Assembly: GCA_963820375.1 (NCBI GenBank)
Contig: CAWFZX010000037.1
Span: 149,321-213,320, forward strand
Direction: 5' to 3'
Origin: AWTP1-13 sp963820375
GTDB lineage: Bacteria; Pseudomonadota; Alphaproteobacteria; Rhizobiales; Hyphomicrobiaceae
DNA length: 64,000 bases
Shown here: positions 1-8,897 of the stretch, piece by piece
How the letters are laid out: each line of letters starts with the position of its first letter
How positions within the stretch are numbered: the first letter of the stretch is position 1
Translations under genes and position numbers: made by a program
The notes under the pieces: model-generated
Databases searched by the model: none
Told to the model about the DNA's origin: nothing
Seen by the model: the letters and a program-made list of their open reading frames with translations, nothing else

Positions 1-1001
1 TCTTTCGGCAGCGCAAAGGCGGCAGCGGCGATCTTGCCGTCGATCATGTCCCGTTTGGCGAGCAGGCCCAGCTCGATGTCGCTCTCCTTGAAGCCGAGCT
101 TGGCGATGGCCTCGGCAAGATTGCCGGCTTTGCTCAACTCGGCATAGGCGGCCTCTGCCGCCGCCTTGTCGGGGAAGGTGAGCTGCGTGATCCGCCGCAT
201 CTCGGGAACGTTGAATTTCTCCTTGTCGGCGTCGTAGCCAGCCTTGAGCTCCTCCTCGCTGACGCTCGTGCGCTGTTTGGCAGCATCGCGCGTCAGGGCC
301 AAGACGTTGATCTTGCGCCGTTCCGGGGCGGTGAAGCGGGCCTTGTTTTGCTCGTAGTACTCGGTGAGCTTGCTCTCCTCGGGTTCGGCCAAGGTGATGA
401 GCTTGTCGAAGTCCGGGGTGAAGAATTCAATGACACGGCGTTCTTCGCGGTAGCGATACAGGGTCTCCAGCATCGCTTGCGGCGGCGCCAGGCCGCTCAG
501 CAGGCTTTCGGTCAGCTGATCGCGCAACTCCTCCTGACGACGCGTGGTGACGTAGCGGCCCTCGGACAGGCCGATCTGACGCAGGAAGTTCTGGAACAGC
601 TCCTTGGAGAATTTGCCGTCCGGACCCTGGAAGCCTGGGTCATTGCGGATGATTTCCGCCATCCCCTGATCGGACAGCGCCAGCTGGAGGTCACGCGCGT
701 GGTGATCGATGGCGGCGGCCGAAATCAGTCGCGACAGCGCGCGCTGCTCGACACCGAGCATCTTGGCTTGTTCGCTGGTGAGCCGACGCCCGAAACGGCG
801 TGTCAGCGAAGCCATCTCATCCTGATAGGCCTGGCGATAATCGTCTACGGTGATCTGCGAGCTGCCGATGGTGGCAAGCGTGCCGCGGCCGACATTGCGG
901 ACGACGTCGCCGATGCCCCAGACGGCAAAGGCGATGACCAACAGGCCAAGCAGTCCTTTGGCGAACCAATTGAGCGCGCCGCGGCGCAAGGAGTCGAGCA
1001 T
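1..1001 (-). CDS. ppiD: SurA/PpiD-type periplasmic peptidyl-prolyl isomerase, partial
   Basis: This is the N-terminal 333 residues of a membrane-anchored periplasmic folding chaperone; the C-terminal end lies beyond the window start. Translation from the ATG at 1001 begins MLDSLRRGALNWFAKGLLGL and runs into one transmembrane segment (about residues 14-34), as in PpiD. A long helical SurA_N-type region follows, with many Asp, Glu and Gln residues, then the start of the parvulin-like part. It is divergent from tpiA with about 200 bp between the starts. PpiD next to tpiA and secG is a common alphaproteobacterial order. The frame on the opposite strand at 348-1139 is a shadow of this gene. The family call is firm; the exact symbol (ppiD against a surA-like name) is less so. 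Confidence 0.85.
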   Translation of the reverse strand, partial: MLDSLRRGALNWFAKGLLGLLVIAFAVWGIGDVVRNVGRGTLATIGSSQITVDDYRQAYQDEMASLTRRFGRRLTSEQAKMLGVEQRALSRLISAAAIDHHARDLQLALSDQGMAEIIRNDPGFQGPDGKFSKELFQNFLRQIGLSEGRYVTTRRQEELRDQLTESLLSGLAPPQAMLETLYRYREERRVIEFFTPDFDKLITLAEPEESKLTEYYEQNKARFTAPERRKINVLALTRDAAKQRTSVSEEELKAGYDADKEKFNVPEMRRITQLTFPDKAAAEAAYAELSKAGNLAEAIAKLGFKESDIELGLLAKRDMIDGKIAAAAFALPK

Positions 1002-1207
1002 GGTCTCATTTCCAAATGCGGGTGCGCGCCGATGGCGAGGATGCGGCCGCGCAATAGCGGGCGTCAATTAGCACATCTTGACGCGCATGCGCCGGATATT
1101 ATGAACCGCAATGGGCGCCAGCAAGAGCGGCGGGTTTGAGGCCTAGAACCCCAAGCCCTGCCGGAAATATTGCCGGAATGTCATGCGGCCGAAAAGAGGT
1201 AGCGCAG

Positions 1208-1978
1208 ATGGTAGATGAAGCCCGGGTCCGGCCGCTGATTGCCGGCAATTGGAAGATGAACGGATCCATGGCCTCTCTCGCGGAGGCCCTGGCGGTGCGC
1301 GACCGCTTGCGGGAGCCACAATTTGCGCCCGGGGTAGACGTGATGATCTCACCGCCCGCGCCTTTCCTGGCCGTGCTGGTGCGCGAAGCCACGGGCGGGC
1401 GCCTCCTATTTGCAGGTCAGGATTGCCACGCCGCGCCGAGGGGTGCCCACACCGGCGACATCTCGGCAGAGATGCTAAAGGACGTGGGTGCCAGCGCGGT
1501 GATTGTCGGCCATTCCGAGCGCCGCGCCGATCACGCTGAGCGCGACCAGGATGTGCGCGCCAAGGTCGAGGCGGCGCATCGAGCGCAGCTCACCGCCATC
1601 GTCTGCGTTGGAGAAACCGCGGGGGAACGGCGCGCCGGCTTGACCCTGGCCGTGGTCGGCAGGCAGCTCGCAAGGTCGCTACCCGACCGGGCGAGCGCGG
1701 CCGACACCGTGATTGCCTACGAACCGGTCTGGGCCATCGGCACCGGGCTGACGGCCAGCGCCAGCGATGTGGCCCAAGTGCACGGCTTCTTGCGCCAGGC
1801 CTTGCAACAGCGTTTCGGCGGCGAGGGTGCAGGCATGCGTGTGCTCTACGGCGGCTCCGTCAAGCCCGACAACGCGCAGGAACTGTTGGCGATCGCCAAC
1901 GTCAATGGCGCGCTGGTCGGTGGGGCCAGCCTCAAGGCTGCCGATTTCCTCGGCATCATTGCCGGGTGCGGTGCTTGA
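1208..1978 (+). CDS. tpiA: Triosephosphate isomerase
   Basis: The enzyme interconverts dihydroxyacetone phosphate and glyceraldehyde 3-phosphate in the cytosol. All active-site signatures are visible in a 256-residue protein: NWKMNG near residue 14 (catalytic Lys), GHSERR near 101 (catalytic His), YEPVWAIGTG near 171 (catalytic Glu and the start of flexible loop 6), and GGSVKPDN near 218 for phosphate binding. I chose the ATG at 1208 because an AGAGGT ribosome site precedes it and the length then fits the family (about 250). An upstream in-frame start at 1136 would add 24 residues not typical of TIM. It is divergent from the ppiD-like gene and heads the tpiA-secG group. Confidence 0.97.
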   Translation: MVDEARVRPLIAGNWKMNGSMASLAEALAVRDRLREPQFAPGVDVMISPPAPFLAVLVREATGGRLLFAGQDCHAAPRGAHTGDISAEMLKDVGASAVIVGHSERRADHAERDQDVRAKVEAAHRAQLTAIVCVGETAGERRAGLTLAVVGRQLARSLPDRASAADTVIAYEPVWAIGTGLTASASDVAQVHGFLRQALQQRFGGEGAGMRVLYGGSVKPDNAQELLAIANVNGALVGGASLKAADFLGIIAGCGA

Positions 1979-2052
1979 CCGGGCAACCCGAAACAGGGCT
2001 TAGTCGCGGCTCAAATCACCGTCCCGTGCCAATCACCGCTGCGTGGAAGCGC

Positions 2053-2712
2053 ATGACCCGTTTCGGCATCGTGCTTGGCGTTCAAGCCCTGGTGGCGTGC
2101 TGCGGCCCGGCTGCCGCCGCGACGCTCGAGCAGGAGGCGTGTGCCAGGCTCAAGACCGAACTCATGCAGCTCGAACTGGGTGGCACGCGCGGCAGCATGG
2201 CCAAGGGCCCGGAGTGGGCCAAGGTCAACCTGCCAGCTGACAAGCTGCAGCAGATCAAGCGGCTGATCGAAGTCGAGGAGCAGATCCTGTTTCGCTGCCA
2301 GGGCAAGCCGCTTGTCGTATTGCCCGAGGGCGTGGATGGGGAGGCCGCCGCCGTCACCGACCGCAAGGAGGGTGTCGCCGCCACGCCGGCCAAGGAGCCG
2401 CCGAAGGCTCTGCCCCCTGGCAAGGCTCAAGGCCCCGCTTCTGGCCCCGCTTCTGGCCAAGCGTCTGGCCAAGGTCAGGCCAAAGCCCCCGCACCGCCTC
2501 ACCCGAAGGCGGGAGGCCCTGCCGCCAAGCCACCGGCCGGCCCTGCGGCCAGTAAGACCGGCGCGGCCAAGGCTGCCGAGCCGCCGATCACCTCGACCCA
2601 GCCCAAGCCAAAACCCCTTCCCGCCGCCCCCAAGGCAAAACCGAAAGTGGATGATGCCTATAAGCCCGCTCCGGTTCCCCCGGGGACCGACCCCTTCACC
2701 GCCAAGCCCTAG
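2053..2712 (+). CDS. Secreted Pro/Ala/Lys-rich protein of unknown function
   Basis: The 219-residue protein starts with a signal-peptide-like stretch (MTRFGIVLGVQALVACCG, Ala-rich cleavage region near residue 23). A helical part of about 80 residues with two Cys follows, then a long low-complexity tail of Pro, Ala, Lys and Gly that includes short SGPASG/SGQASG repeats. Such tails usually span the periplasm or the peptidoglycan layer. It lies between tpiA and secG on the same strand and may be cotranscribed with them. I do not recognise a family. The signal peptide supports the ATG at 2053; an earlier in-frame start at 1966 would bury it. Confidence 0.7.
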   Translation: MTRFGIVLGVQALVACCGPAAAATLEQEACARLKTELMQLELGGTRGSMAKGPEWAKVNLPADKLQQIKRLIEVEEQILFRCQGKPLVVLPEGVDGEAAAVTDRKEGVAATPAKEPPKALPPGKAQGPASGPASGQASGQGQAKAPAPPHPKAGGPAAKPPAGPAASKTGAAKAAEPPITSTQPKPKPLPAAPKAKPKVDDAYKPAPVPPGTDPFTAKP

Positions 2713-2795
2713 CCCGGCGGCGCCCGCGGGGCTGGTGGCGCCAGCCGGCGTGGTGTAGAAGCCCCGGGGCCCCAGCCGCAACCGAGAGCCAGTGC

Positions 2796-3188
2796 ATGAC
2801 GACCGTCCTGCTCATTATCCATTTGATGATCGCTGCCGCGCTGGTGGGCGTCGTCCTGCTGCAGCGTTCCGAAGGCGGCGCGCTTGGGATTGGCGGCGGT
2901 GGCGGGTTCATGACGGGACGGGGGGCGGCCAATTTTCTCACCCGCGTGACGGCTAGTCTGGCGGCCGCGTTTTTTGCCACCAGCCTGCTGCTGACGCTGT
3001 TGGCCTCCCGATCGACGGCGCCGGGCTCGATTTTCGATCGCCCGGCGGGCGCACCGTCCGCCGGTCAATCAACGCCTGCGGCCGAGCCCTCCGGTTCGCA
3101 GCCGGCAACGCCGCCGAGCGGGCGCGGCATTCTCGACCAGCTGCAGCCGTCGGCCCCCAGTGCTCCGAGCGTGCCGCAATCCAAGTAG
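2796..3188 (+). CDS. secG: Preprotein translocase subunit SecG
   Basis: SecG is the small membrane subunit of the SecYEG export channel. The 130-residue protein has two hydrophobic segments (about residues 3-23 and 48-68) joined by the conserved loop containing LLQRSEGGALGIGGGGG and the FMTGRGAANFLTR motif typical of SecG. The C-terminal 50 residues are a Pro/Ser/Ala-rich tail, common in alphaproteobacterial SecG. Here the gene is followed not by pyrG but by an 11-kb block of unrelated catabolic genes on both strands. Confidence 0.95.
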   Translation: MTTVLLIIHLMIAAALVGVVLLQRSEGGALGIGGGGGFMTGRGAANFLTRVTASLAAAFFATSLLLTLLASRSTAPGSIFDRPAGAPSAGQSTPAAEPSGSQPATPPSGRGILDQLQPSAPSAPSVPQSK

Positions 3189-3387
3189 CGCCTGGCCCGT
3201 GATCGCTGCGGCGCTTGCCGCCCGCAGCACCAGCGGCAAAGCAAGGATCGGCCGGCGGCGCTCGCGCTGCTGCGAGATGGCTCCGATCCGGCTCTGACAT
3301 CAGTCACCCACGGGTCCAACACGGCGCTTGGGCGGCGGCGTGCCAGGCCGGCAGAAGCGGCGGCCCGGCGCGGCGTTGCAGGCGAGA

Positions 3388-4197
3388 CTAGAACGGGTCG
3401 GTCGGATCGAACTTTGGGCGGCGCTTCTCGCGCAGGGCGGCCAAGCCTTCCTGCACCTCCGGTCCTGAAAAACCCATGAATTCCATGGCGAGCGAGGCAT
3501 CGAAGGTCGGCCCGGCCGTGCGCAACCAATTGTTGAGCGCGTGCTTGGTCCAGCGCACCGCGGCCGGCGGCATGTCGCGCAATTTCTCGGCTGCCGCCAG
3601 CGCCGTCTCCACAACCTTGTCATCGTCGGCCAGCAGTGAGACGAGGCCGACGCGTTCCGCCTCCGCGCCGGAGAGGGCATCACACAACAGTAGGTAGTAT
3701 TTGGCCTTGGCCATGCCGCACAGGAGCGGCCATATGATCGCCGAGTGGTCCCCTGCCGCCACCCCAAGCCGGGTGTGACCATCGATGATGCGAGCGTTGC
3801 GGCCGGCAACCGAGATGTCGGACAGCAACGCGGCCGCCAGACCGGCGCCGACGCAAGGGCCCTCGATGGCGGCGACGATGGGCTTGCTGCAGTTGATGAT
3901 GTTGTAGACGAGATCGCTCGCCTCTTTCCAGACCCGGGTTCGGGTCGCCCAATCGCGCGCCATCACCTCGACCATGCCGAGATCGCCGCCGGCGGAGAAG
4001 ACCCCACCCTCGCCGCGCAGGACCGCCACTGAGGTTGCAGGGTCGCGGTCGACGTCGCGCCAAACCTGAGCCAACTCAGCATGGCCGTCACCGTCGAGCG
4101 CGTTGAGCCTGCCCGGCTTGGACAGAATGATCTCCAAGACGCGCGGTCGTGGTCTGGCGAACTTGAGCGCCTTGTAATGGCTGTAGCGGTCGGTCAT
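3388..4197 (-). CDS. Enoyl-CoA hydratase/isomerase (crotonase) family protein
   Basis: A 269-residue crotonase-fold protein. Visible landmarks are the oxyanion-hole segment GGVFSAGGDL near residue 70, the second oxyanion glycine in EGPCVGAGLA near 108, and the C-terminal GFSGPEVQEGLAALREKRRPKF typical of the family (last residues before the tail, quoted in part). By eye alignment the two glutamates that catalyse hydration in classical enoyl-CoA hydratase (Glu144 and Glu164 of the rat enzyme) are replaced, by His and Tyr. It may therefore be an isomerase, hydrolase or lyase rather than a hydratase. The ATG at 4197 follows a strong GGAG site. It is probably cotranscribed with the FadH-like gene 98 bp upstream. 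Confidence 0.85.
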   Translation of the reverse strand: MTDRYSHYKALKFARPRPRVLEIILSKPGRLNALDGDGHAELAQVWRDVDRDPATSVAVLRGEGGVFSAGGDLGMVEVMARDWATRTRVWKEASDLVYNIINCSKPIVAAIEGPCVGAGLAAALLSDISVAGRNARIIDGHTRLGVAAGDHSAIIWPLLCGMAKAKYYLLLCDALSGAEAERVGLVSLLADDDKVVETALAAAEKLRDMPPAAVRWTKHALNNWLRTAGPTFDASLAMEFMGFSGPEVQEGLAALREKRRPKFDPTDPF

Positions 4198-4295
4198 CAC
4201 TTGCTCCTTTTTTCCGGGCGCCTGGCAACGAGCCGGCGCCGGGCTGGGCCAACCCCCGTCGCTGGCGACCTTGGCCGCCTTTCGCTGCCGTCCGG

Positions 4296-6335
4296 TCAGG
4301 CACCAGGCGCCGCCCCAAACCCATAGGCGAGCCGGGTGCCCTGATCGATGGCGCGCATGGCGTCGAGCTCGGCTGCGCGTTCGGCGCCGCCGATCAAATG
4401 CGCCCTGCGGCGGCGGGCGCTGAGCGCGTGGTAAAGGTCGCGCGCCGGCTCCTGACCGGCGCAGATGATGATGCTGTCGGCCGCAATCACCTGCTGCCTG
4501 CCGTCGACCGCAATATGCAGGCCGGCAGCGTCGATCCTCAAGTAGCTGACGCCACTCAGCTGTGTCACGTTGCGCTTGGCCAAAGCCAAGCGCAGCGCCC
4601 AGCCGGTACTGAGGCCAAGCGAGCGCCCCATGCGGCCCAACTTTCGCTGCAGCATGACGATCTGCCGGCCCGAGTTTGCCGCGGCTGGCTCGGTCAGGCC
4701 ACCGCGGCCGGCGATCTTGGCATCGATCCCCCATTCGTCATAAAATTGCGCCACTGGCGTTGCCTGGGCCAGCGGCGGGGCACTCAGATACTCGGCCACA
4801 TCGAAACCGATGCCGCCGGCGCCGATGATGGCGACACGCTCGCCTGCCGCCTTCGCACCCGTCAGCAACTCGACGTAGCTCACACATTTGCTGTGTTCGA
4901 TGCCCGGGATCTCGGGAAGGCGCGGCGTGACACCGGTGGCGATCACGATTTCATCGAAACGGGCGTCTGCAAGCATGGCCGCATCTGGCGCACAACCGAG
5001 CCGCAAGCTGACGCCGAGTTCGGCGATGCGCGTGCGAAAATAACGCAGTGTCTCGTCGAATTCTTCCTTGCCCGGCACATTGCGTGCGAGATTGAGCTGC
5101 CCACCGATCCGCTGTTCCGCTTCAAACAGCGTGACTTGGTGCCCGCGCTCGGCAGCCGTCACCGCGCAGGCAAGGCCGGCTGGGCCGGAACCGACCACGG
5201 CGATCCGTTGCAGGCTTGCTGGCGGTGCTTGATCGAAATCGAGCTCGCGGCCGGCCTTGGGATTGACGAGACAAGTCGCTGCGCGCTCGGAAAAGATGAG
5301 ATCGAGGCAAGCCTGGTTGCAGGCAATGCAGACGTTGATCTTATCGCTGCGGCCGTGGCGGGCCTTGTTGGCGAATTCGGGATCAGCTAGCAGCGGCCGC
5401 GCCATGGAAACGAGATCTGCGTCTCCGCGCGCTAGAACCGCCTCGGCGAGCTCGGGCGTGTTGATGCGGTTTGATGCCACGACCGGAATGGTGACGGCGG
5501 CTTTGAGGTGGCGCGCCGCGAAGCTCCAGGCGGCGCGTGGTACCCTCTGGGCAATGGTGGGGATGCGCGCTTCGTGCCAACCGATTCCCTGGTTGATGAT
5601 GTTGGCGCCCGCGGCTTCCACGTTGCGGGCAAGCGTGCCGATTTCCTCGCCGGTCAGCCCGCCCTCAACCAGGTCGATCGATGAGAGGCGAAAAATCACC
5701 AGGAAATCGCCGCCGGTGCGCTGGCGTACCCGTCGCATCACTTCGGTCGGAAAGCGCAGCCGATTTAGCAGGCTGCCGCCCCATTGATCGTCGCGGTCGT
5801 TGCTGCGGGGTGCGGTGAAAGCGTTGATCAGATAGCCCTCCGAGCCCATGATCTCGACGCCGTCGTAGCCAGCCTCACGCGCGAGCGCGGCGGTCGTAGC
5901 GTAGTCCTCGATGGTGCGGACGATATCGGCCTCGGTCATGCGGCGCGGAGCGTTCGGATTGATCGGCGAGGCGATGCTTGACGCACCGACCGCGGCTGCG
6001 ACCTTGGCGTAGCGCCCGGCGTGCAGGATCTGCAGGGCGATCTTGCTGCCACAGGCGTGCACGGCCGCAACGATCGGCCGATGCTCGGCGATCTGTGCCG
6101 TATGATTAAAGATCGGTCCGGTTCGTTCCAGCCGACCCTCTTCGTTGGGCGAGAAGCCGCCGGTGACGATCAAAGCAACACCGCCCTTGGCGCGCTCTGC
6201 ATAAAAGCGGGCCATGCGTTCGTTGGCACGGTCGAGCGTTTCCAGCCGCGTGTGCATGGAGCCCATCAGCAGGCGGTTCCTCAGCGTCATGAAGCCGAGA
6301 TCGAGCGGCTGCAACAGGCGCGCAAAGGCCGTCAT
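4296..6335 (-). CDS. FadH-like NADH:flavin oxidoreductase / 2,4-dienoyl-CoA reductase
   Basis: A 679-residue multidomain flavoenzyme with the length and order of E. coli FadH (672). It has an N-terminal Old Yellow Enzyme TIM barrel (about 1-330, FMN site), then the four-cysteine cluster C-x2-C-x3-C-x11-C near residue 334 for a 4Fe-4S centre. Next come an FAD fold starting at VVGSGPAGLACA near 376 and an NAD(P) fold at IIGAGGIGFD near 495. The family reduces dienoyl-CoA esters, enones or trimethylamine-type substrates; the substrate here is unknown. The crotonase downstream and the LysR gene upstream suggest a regulated acyl-CoA pathway. The start MTAFARLLQPLDLG is the usual OYE beginning. Confidence 0.88.
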   Translation of the reverse strand: MTAFARLLQPLDLGFMTLRNRLLMGSMHTRLETLDRANERMARFYAERAKGGVALIVTGGFSPNEEGRLERTGPIFNHTAQIAEHRPIVAAVHACGSKIALQILHAGRYAKVAAAVGASSIASPINPNAPRRMTEADIVRTIEDYATTAALAREAGYDGVEIMGSEGYLINAFTAPRSNDRDDQWGGSLLNRLRFPTEVMRRVRQRTGGDFLVIFRLSSIDLVEGGLTGEEIGTLARNVEAAGANIINQGIGWHEARIPTIAQRVPRAAWSFAARHLKAAVTIPVVASNRINTPELAEAVLARGDADLVSMARPLLADPEFANKARHGRSDKINVCIACNQACLDLIFSERAATCLVNPKAGRELDFDQAPPASLQRIAVVGSGPAGLACAVTAAERGHQVTLFEAEQRIGGQLNLARNVPGKEEFDETLRYFRTRIAELGVSLRLGCAPDAAMLADARFDEIVIATGVTPRLPEIPGIEHSKCVSYVELLTGAKAAGERVAIIGAGGIGFDVAEYLSAPPLAQATPVAQFYDEWGIDAKIAGRGGLTEPAAANSGRQIVMLQRKLGRMGRSLGLSTGWALRLALAKRNVTQLSGVSYLRIDAAGLHIAVDGRQQVIAADSIIICAGQEPARDLYHALSARRRRAHLIGGAERAAELDAMRAIDQGTRLAYGFGAAPGA

Positions 6336-6407
6336 GGGCTGGCCGCGGGCGGGCTAAGGCGCTCAAGATGGCCCGTGTAGCCCGATGCGGTCGCGGCTTG
6401 GCCGGCA

Positions 6408-7349
6408 TCAGATGCTGCCGATGCTCTGCGAGGCCTGCCGCATGATGGCCGCCGTGTCCGCGATCTCGCTGAAGATCCAGTCACGGAAGGCTTTGACCGG
6501 GGTCCGCTTCTCGTGGCCCTTCTGACAAACAAAAAAGTAGGAACGCCCCGGCAGCGGGATCTCGGGTCCGAACGGGACGATGAGGCGGCCAAGGCCGATA
6601 TCACGCGAGGCAACCAGTTTGTAGGCAAGCACCACGCCGGCGCATTCGCTGGCAGCGTCGAGTGCATGATCGGCGACATTGAGGCGCAGCCCACGCGTGG
6701 TGTCGATGCCAGCGACGCCCGCCATTTGGAACCAGTCGGACCAGGTGGGCACCACGCCCGGCAGATCGACCTGGATCAGGGTAAAGTGCACGAGGTCCTC
6801 GGGCGAACGCAAGGGATGCGGGCCGTCAAGCAGCTTCGGGCTGCACAACGGCAGCAGCCATTCGTCGGAGAGCTTTTCGACGTAGAGGTCAGGGTGAACG
6901 CCGGCACTCAGCCTGATGCCGACGTCGACACCGTCGGCGGCGAAGTTGGCGTAGGCTGAGCCCGCGGAGATCCGCGTGTCGATATCGGGGTGCTTGACGA
7001 GAAAGCGATAAAGTCGCGGTGCCAGCCATTTGGCCGTCAGGCCCGGCGTGGCGCTGACGACGAGGACGCGATCCTGCCGGCTGGGCTCGAGACGCGCGAC
7101 GGCCTGGCGCAGACTTTCAAAGCCCGTCTGGATGCCGGGGTAGAGCAAGCGGGCGGCATCGGTGAGTTCGATGGCGCGGGCACGCCGAAAAAAGAGCTTA
7201 AGACCCAACAGGTCCTCAAGCCCGCGAATCTGATGACTGAGCGCGGCCGGCGTGACGTTGAGCTCGGCAGCGGCCTTGGTGAAGCTCAGGTGCCGGGCGG
7301 TGGCCTCGAAGGCCTTCAGGGCGTTGAGCGGGGGCATCGGGCGACGCAT
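6408..7349 (-). CDS. LysR-family transcriptional regulator (GcvA-like)
   Basis: A 313-residue LysR regulator. The N-terminal winged helix-turn-helix is clear (LNALKAFEATARHLSFTKAA at residues 8-27, then LNVTPAALSHQIRGLE). A substrate-binding domain from about residue 95 starts LVVSATPGLTAKWLAPRL, the pattern seen in GcvA/AmpR-like members. It sits 72 bp upstream of the FadH-like gene on the same strand and probably controls that gene and the crotonase. The region upstream of 7349 would be shared with the small genes on the plus strand and is the expected operator region. An internal Met at codon 5 is an alternative start. Confidence 0.92.
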   Translation of the reverse strand: MRRPMPPLNALKAFEATARHLSFTKAAAELNVTPAALSHQIRGLEDLLGLKLFFRRARAIELTDAARLLYPGIQTGFESLRQAVARLEPSRQDRVLVVSATPGLTAKWLAPRLYRFLVKHPDIDTRISAGSAYANFAADGVDVGIRLSAGVHPDLYVEKLSDEWLLPLCSPKLLDGPHPLRSPEDLVHFTLIQVDLPGVVPTWSDWFQMAGVAGIDTTRGLRLNVADHALDAASECAGVVLAYKLVASRDIGLGRLIVPFGPEIPLPGRSYFFVCQKGHEKRTPVKAFRDWIFSEIADTAAIMRQASQSIGSI

Positions 7350-7458
7350 GGGATGATTAAGGTTCTCTCATCTCTGACGCGAGATATGGTCGTTTGTAAA
7401 CCTAGTCTATCCGACATATTTCTAGTTGCAAGACGTCACGGACATGAGGAATGCTAAA

Positions 7459-7677
7459 ATGAATATCCCGACAAATTGGCGCCTGGCCGAGATCACGCCC
7501 GAGGAGATCGCGGCGCTCAAGCGCGCCGCCCACCTCGAGCGCTCACAGGTGGCGCGGGAGCTTTTGCGGGGTGCCTTCGGCTGGCTTGCCGGGCTCGTCC
7601 GTGAAGCGGGCCGCGCGGCGCGGCTGAGCGAGGCGCCGAGGCCCTACGGTGGGCCATCGACCCGCTCGTGCGGCTGA
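7459..7677 (+). CDS. Small basic protein of unknown function, upstream of DUF1127 gene
   Basis: A 72-residue protein starting MNIPTNWRLAEITPEEIAAL, with a GAGGAA ribosome site 8 bases before the ATG at 7459. It is helical and basic (KRAAHLERSQVARELLRGAF) with no membrane segment or recognised catalytic motif. The pattern of a short helical protein directly before a DUF1127 protein, here with 36 bp between them, recurs in alphaproteobacteria, where such genes are often induced by stress or phosphate limitation. Divergent from the LysR regulator. The coding call rests on the ribosome site and context. Confidence 0.6.
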   Translation: MNIPTNWRLAEITPEEIAALKRAAHLERSQVARELLRGAFGWLAGLVREAGRAARLSEAPRPYGGPSTRSCG

Positions 7678-7713
7678 GGCTTGCCAGCCCGCAAACCCTT
7701 GAGGAGGTTTCCC

Positions 7714-7962
7714 ATGACTTGCAACACGCAAACCCTCGCCGCCAGCCACAATGGTGTGGCCTCTATCGGCCAGCGGCTGAGCGACATCGGCAAAGGCCTG
7801 TGGCGGGCCTATTGGCGCCGCCGGTCGGAGCGCGCAACCATCGTGCAGTTGCACGCGCTTCAAGACTACGTTTTGCACGACATCGGTATCGACAGAAGCG
7901 AGATCGAATCGGTGGTGCGCACCAGATCCAGGGGGCGCCGGCAACGGTTCGAGAGCGTCTGA
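7714..7962 (+). CDS. DUF1127 domain protein
   Basis: An 82-residue protein whose C-terminal half carries the DUF1127 pattern: a Trp/Arg-rich helix (WRAYWRRRSERATIVQLHAL) followed by LQDYVLHDIGIDRSEIESVV. Short DUF1127 proteins of alphaproteobacteria have been linked to RNA turnover and to phosphate and carbon metabolism; that is family knowledge, not shown here. The ATG at 7714 has an excellent GGAGG site. It is likely cotranscribed with the small gene just upstream. Confidence 0.88.
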   Translation: MTCNTQTLAASHNGVASIGQRLSDIGKGLWRAYWRRRSERATIVQLHALQDYVLHDIGIDRSEIESVVRTRSRGRRQRFESV

Positions 7963-7999
7963 GGTCGTCGGCGGCGGCTGGGGTGGGCCGCGCCAGCGC

Positions 8000-8554
8000 T
8001 CATAACGGCCGCCACTTGATCGAGCAGCCGACGCTCAGGAGCTGCTCGGCCGGCCCGTGGCCCGTCTGCGCGATCAAGGCCATGGCCTCGTAAAGCTCGC
8101 GCCGCGTAACGGGTAGCAAAGTCGTGCGCGATGCGTCGAGGCGGCCACGGTAGGCAAGTTCCAGCTCGCCGTTGAAACCGAAGAAATCGGGCGTGCACAC
8201 GGCCCCATAAGCGCGGGCGACGTCCTGCGTTGCATCGATGACGTAGGGAAAGGTGAAGCCGTGCTGGCGCGCGAAGGCGTGCATATTTGCAAACGAGTCG
8301 GCGGGATAGGCGGTGGTGTCGTTGGGCATGATGGCAATGCTGCCGACCCCGAGCGCCTGCAGCGCCTGTGCCTCTGCGACAAAGCGGCCGACGATTGCCT
8401 TCACGTACGGGCAGTGATTGCAGATGAAGGCCACCAGCGTACCGTTGCGGCCGCGCACGTCGCCCAGCGTATGCGTGCGACCATCGACGCCAGCAAGGGC
8501 GAAATCGGCTGCGCGCATGCCAAGCCTCAGTAAAGGAGGTTCGTTCTCTGCCAT
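8000..8554 (-). CDS. Thioredoxin-fold (AhpC/TSA-like) redox protein
   Basis: A 184-residue thioredoxin-like protein. After an AhpC/TSA-style N-terminus (LRLGMRAADFALAGVDGRTH), strand 3 leads to FICNHCPYVKAIV, a CxxC pair near residue 45. The conserved Pro-containing FPYVIDATQDVARAYGAVCTPDFF (parts of residues 100-125) marks the cis-Pro region. Proteins of this type are annotated as thioredoxin-family or peroxiredoxin-like, and the reductase partner is unknown. The ATG at 8554 is preferred to the TTG at 8566 because a GAGG site is better placed. It converges with the DUF1127 gene. Confidence 0.85.
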   Translation of the reverse strand: MAENEPPLLRLGMRAADFALAGVDGRTHTLGDVRGRNGTLVAFICNHCPYVKAIVGRFVAEAQALQALGVGSIAIMPNDTTAYPADSFANMHAFARQHGFTFPYVIDATQDVARAYGAVCTPDFFGFNGELELAYRGRLDASRTTLLPVTRRELYEAMALIAQTGHGPAEQLLSVGCSIKWRPL

Positions 8555-8897
8555 TGCCGGCCTCAATGTTTGTTGTGTGCGTGGCAGTGCCGTTGAAGCT
8601 GTTGGCCGTTTGCCGCCGCCAGCTAAGGCTGCAGCGCTCGCTTTTTTCCGCAGCTCCCACGGCCATGACCACTTAGCTATTGTACCGTGTCGGCCCTTCG
8701 CCGTCTGCCGTTTGCAGATAGGTCACCGCGCCGCCGGGCGCCGTGGCCTGGGCCCGCGGCCGAACAGCCCATGAGCACGCCCTGATTGGCCAGCATGCGC
8801 TTGGCTGCCCAGCACCTGCAGCAGAGCCATCGCAAAAGACGGTGCTCTTGCAGGCCGTGGCACACAGGCATGCCGGCCCTGCTGCGGCCGCTGTGGA
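8555..8897. other. Non-coding interval between thioredoxin-like gene and RidA gene
   Basis: About 340 bases with no convincing gene on either strand. Short open frames here lack ribosome sites and recognisable protein patterns. It should hold the promoter of the thioredoxin-like gene and the 3-prime end of the RidA transcript. I see no clear terminator hairpin with a T tract. Confidence 0.5.

Noticed and set aside
348..1139. 263-codon plus-strand frame near the window start
   Set aside because: Antisense to the PpiD-like gene, whose translation shows a clear membrane anchor and chaperone pattern.
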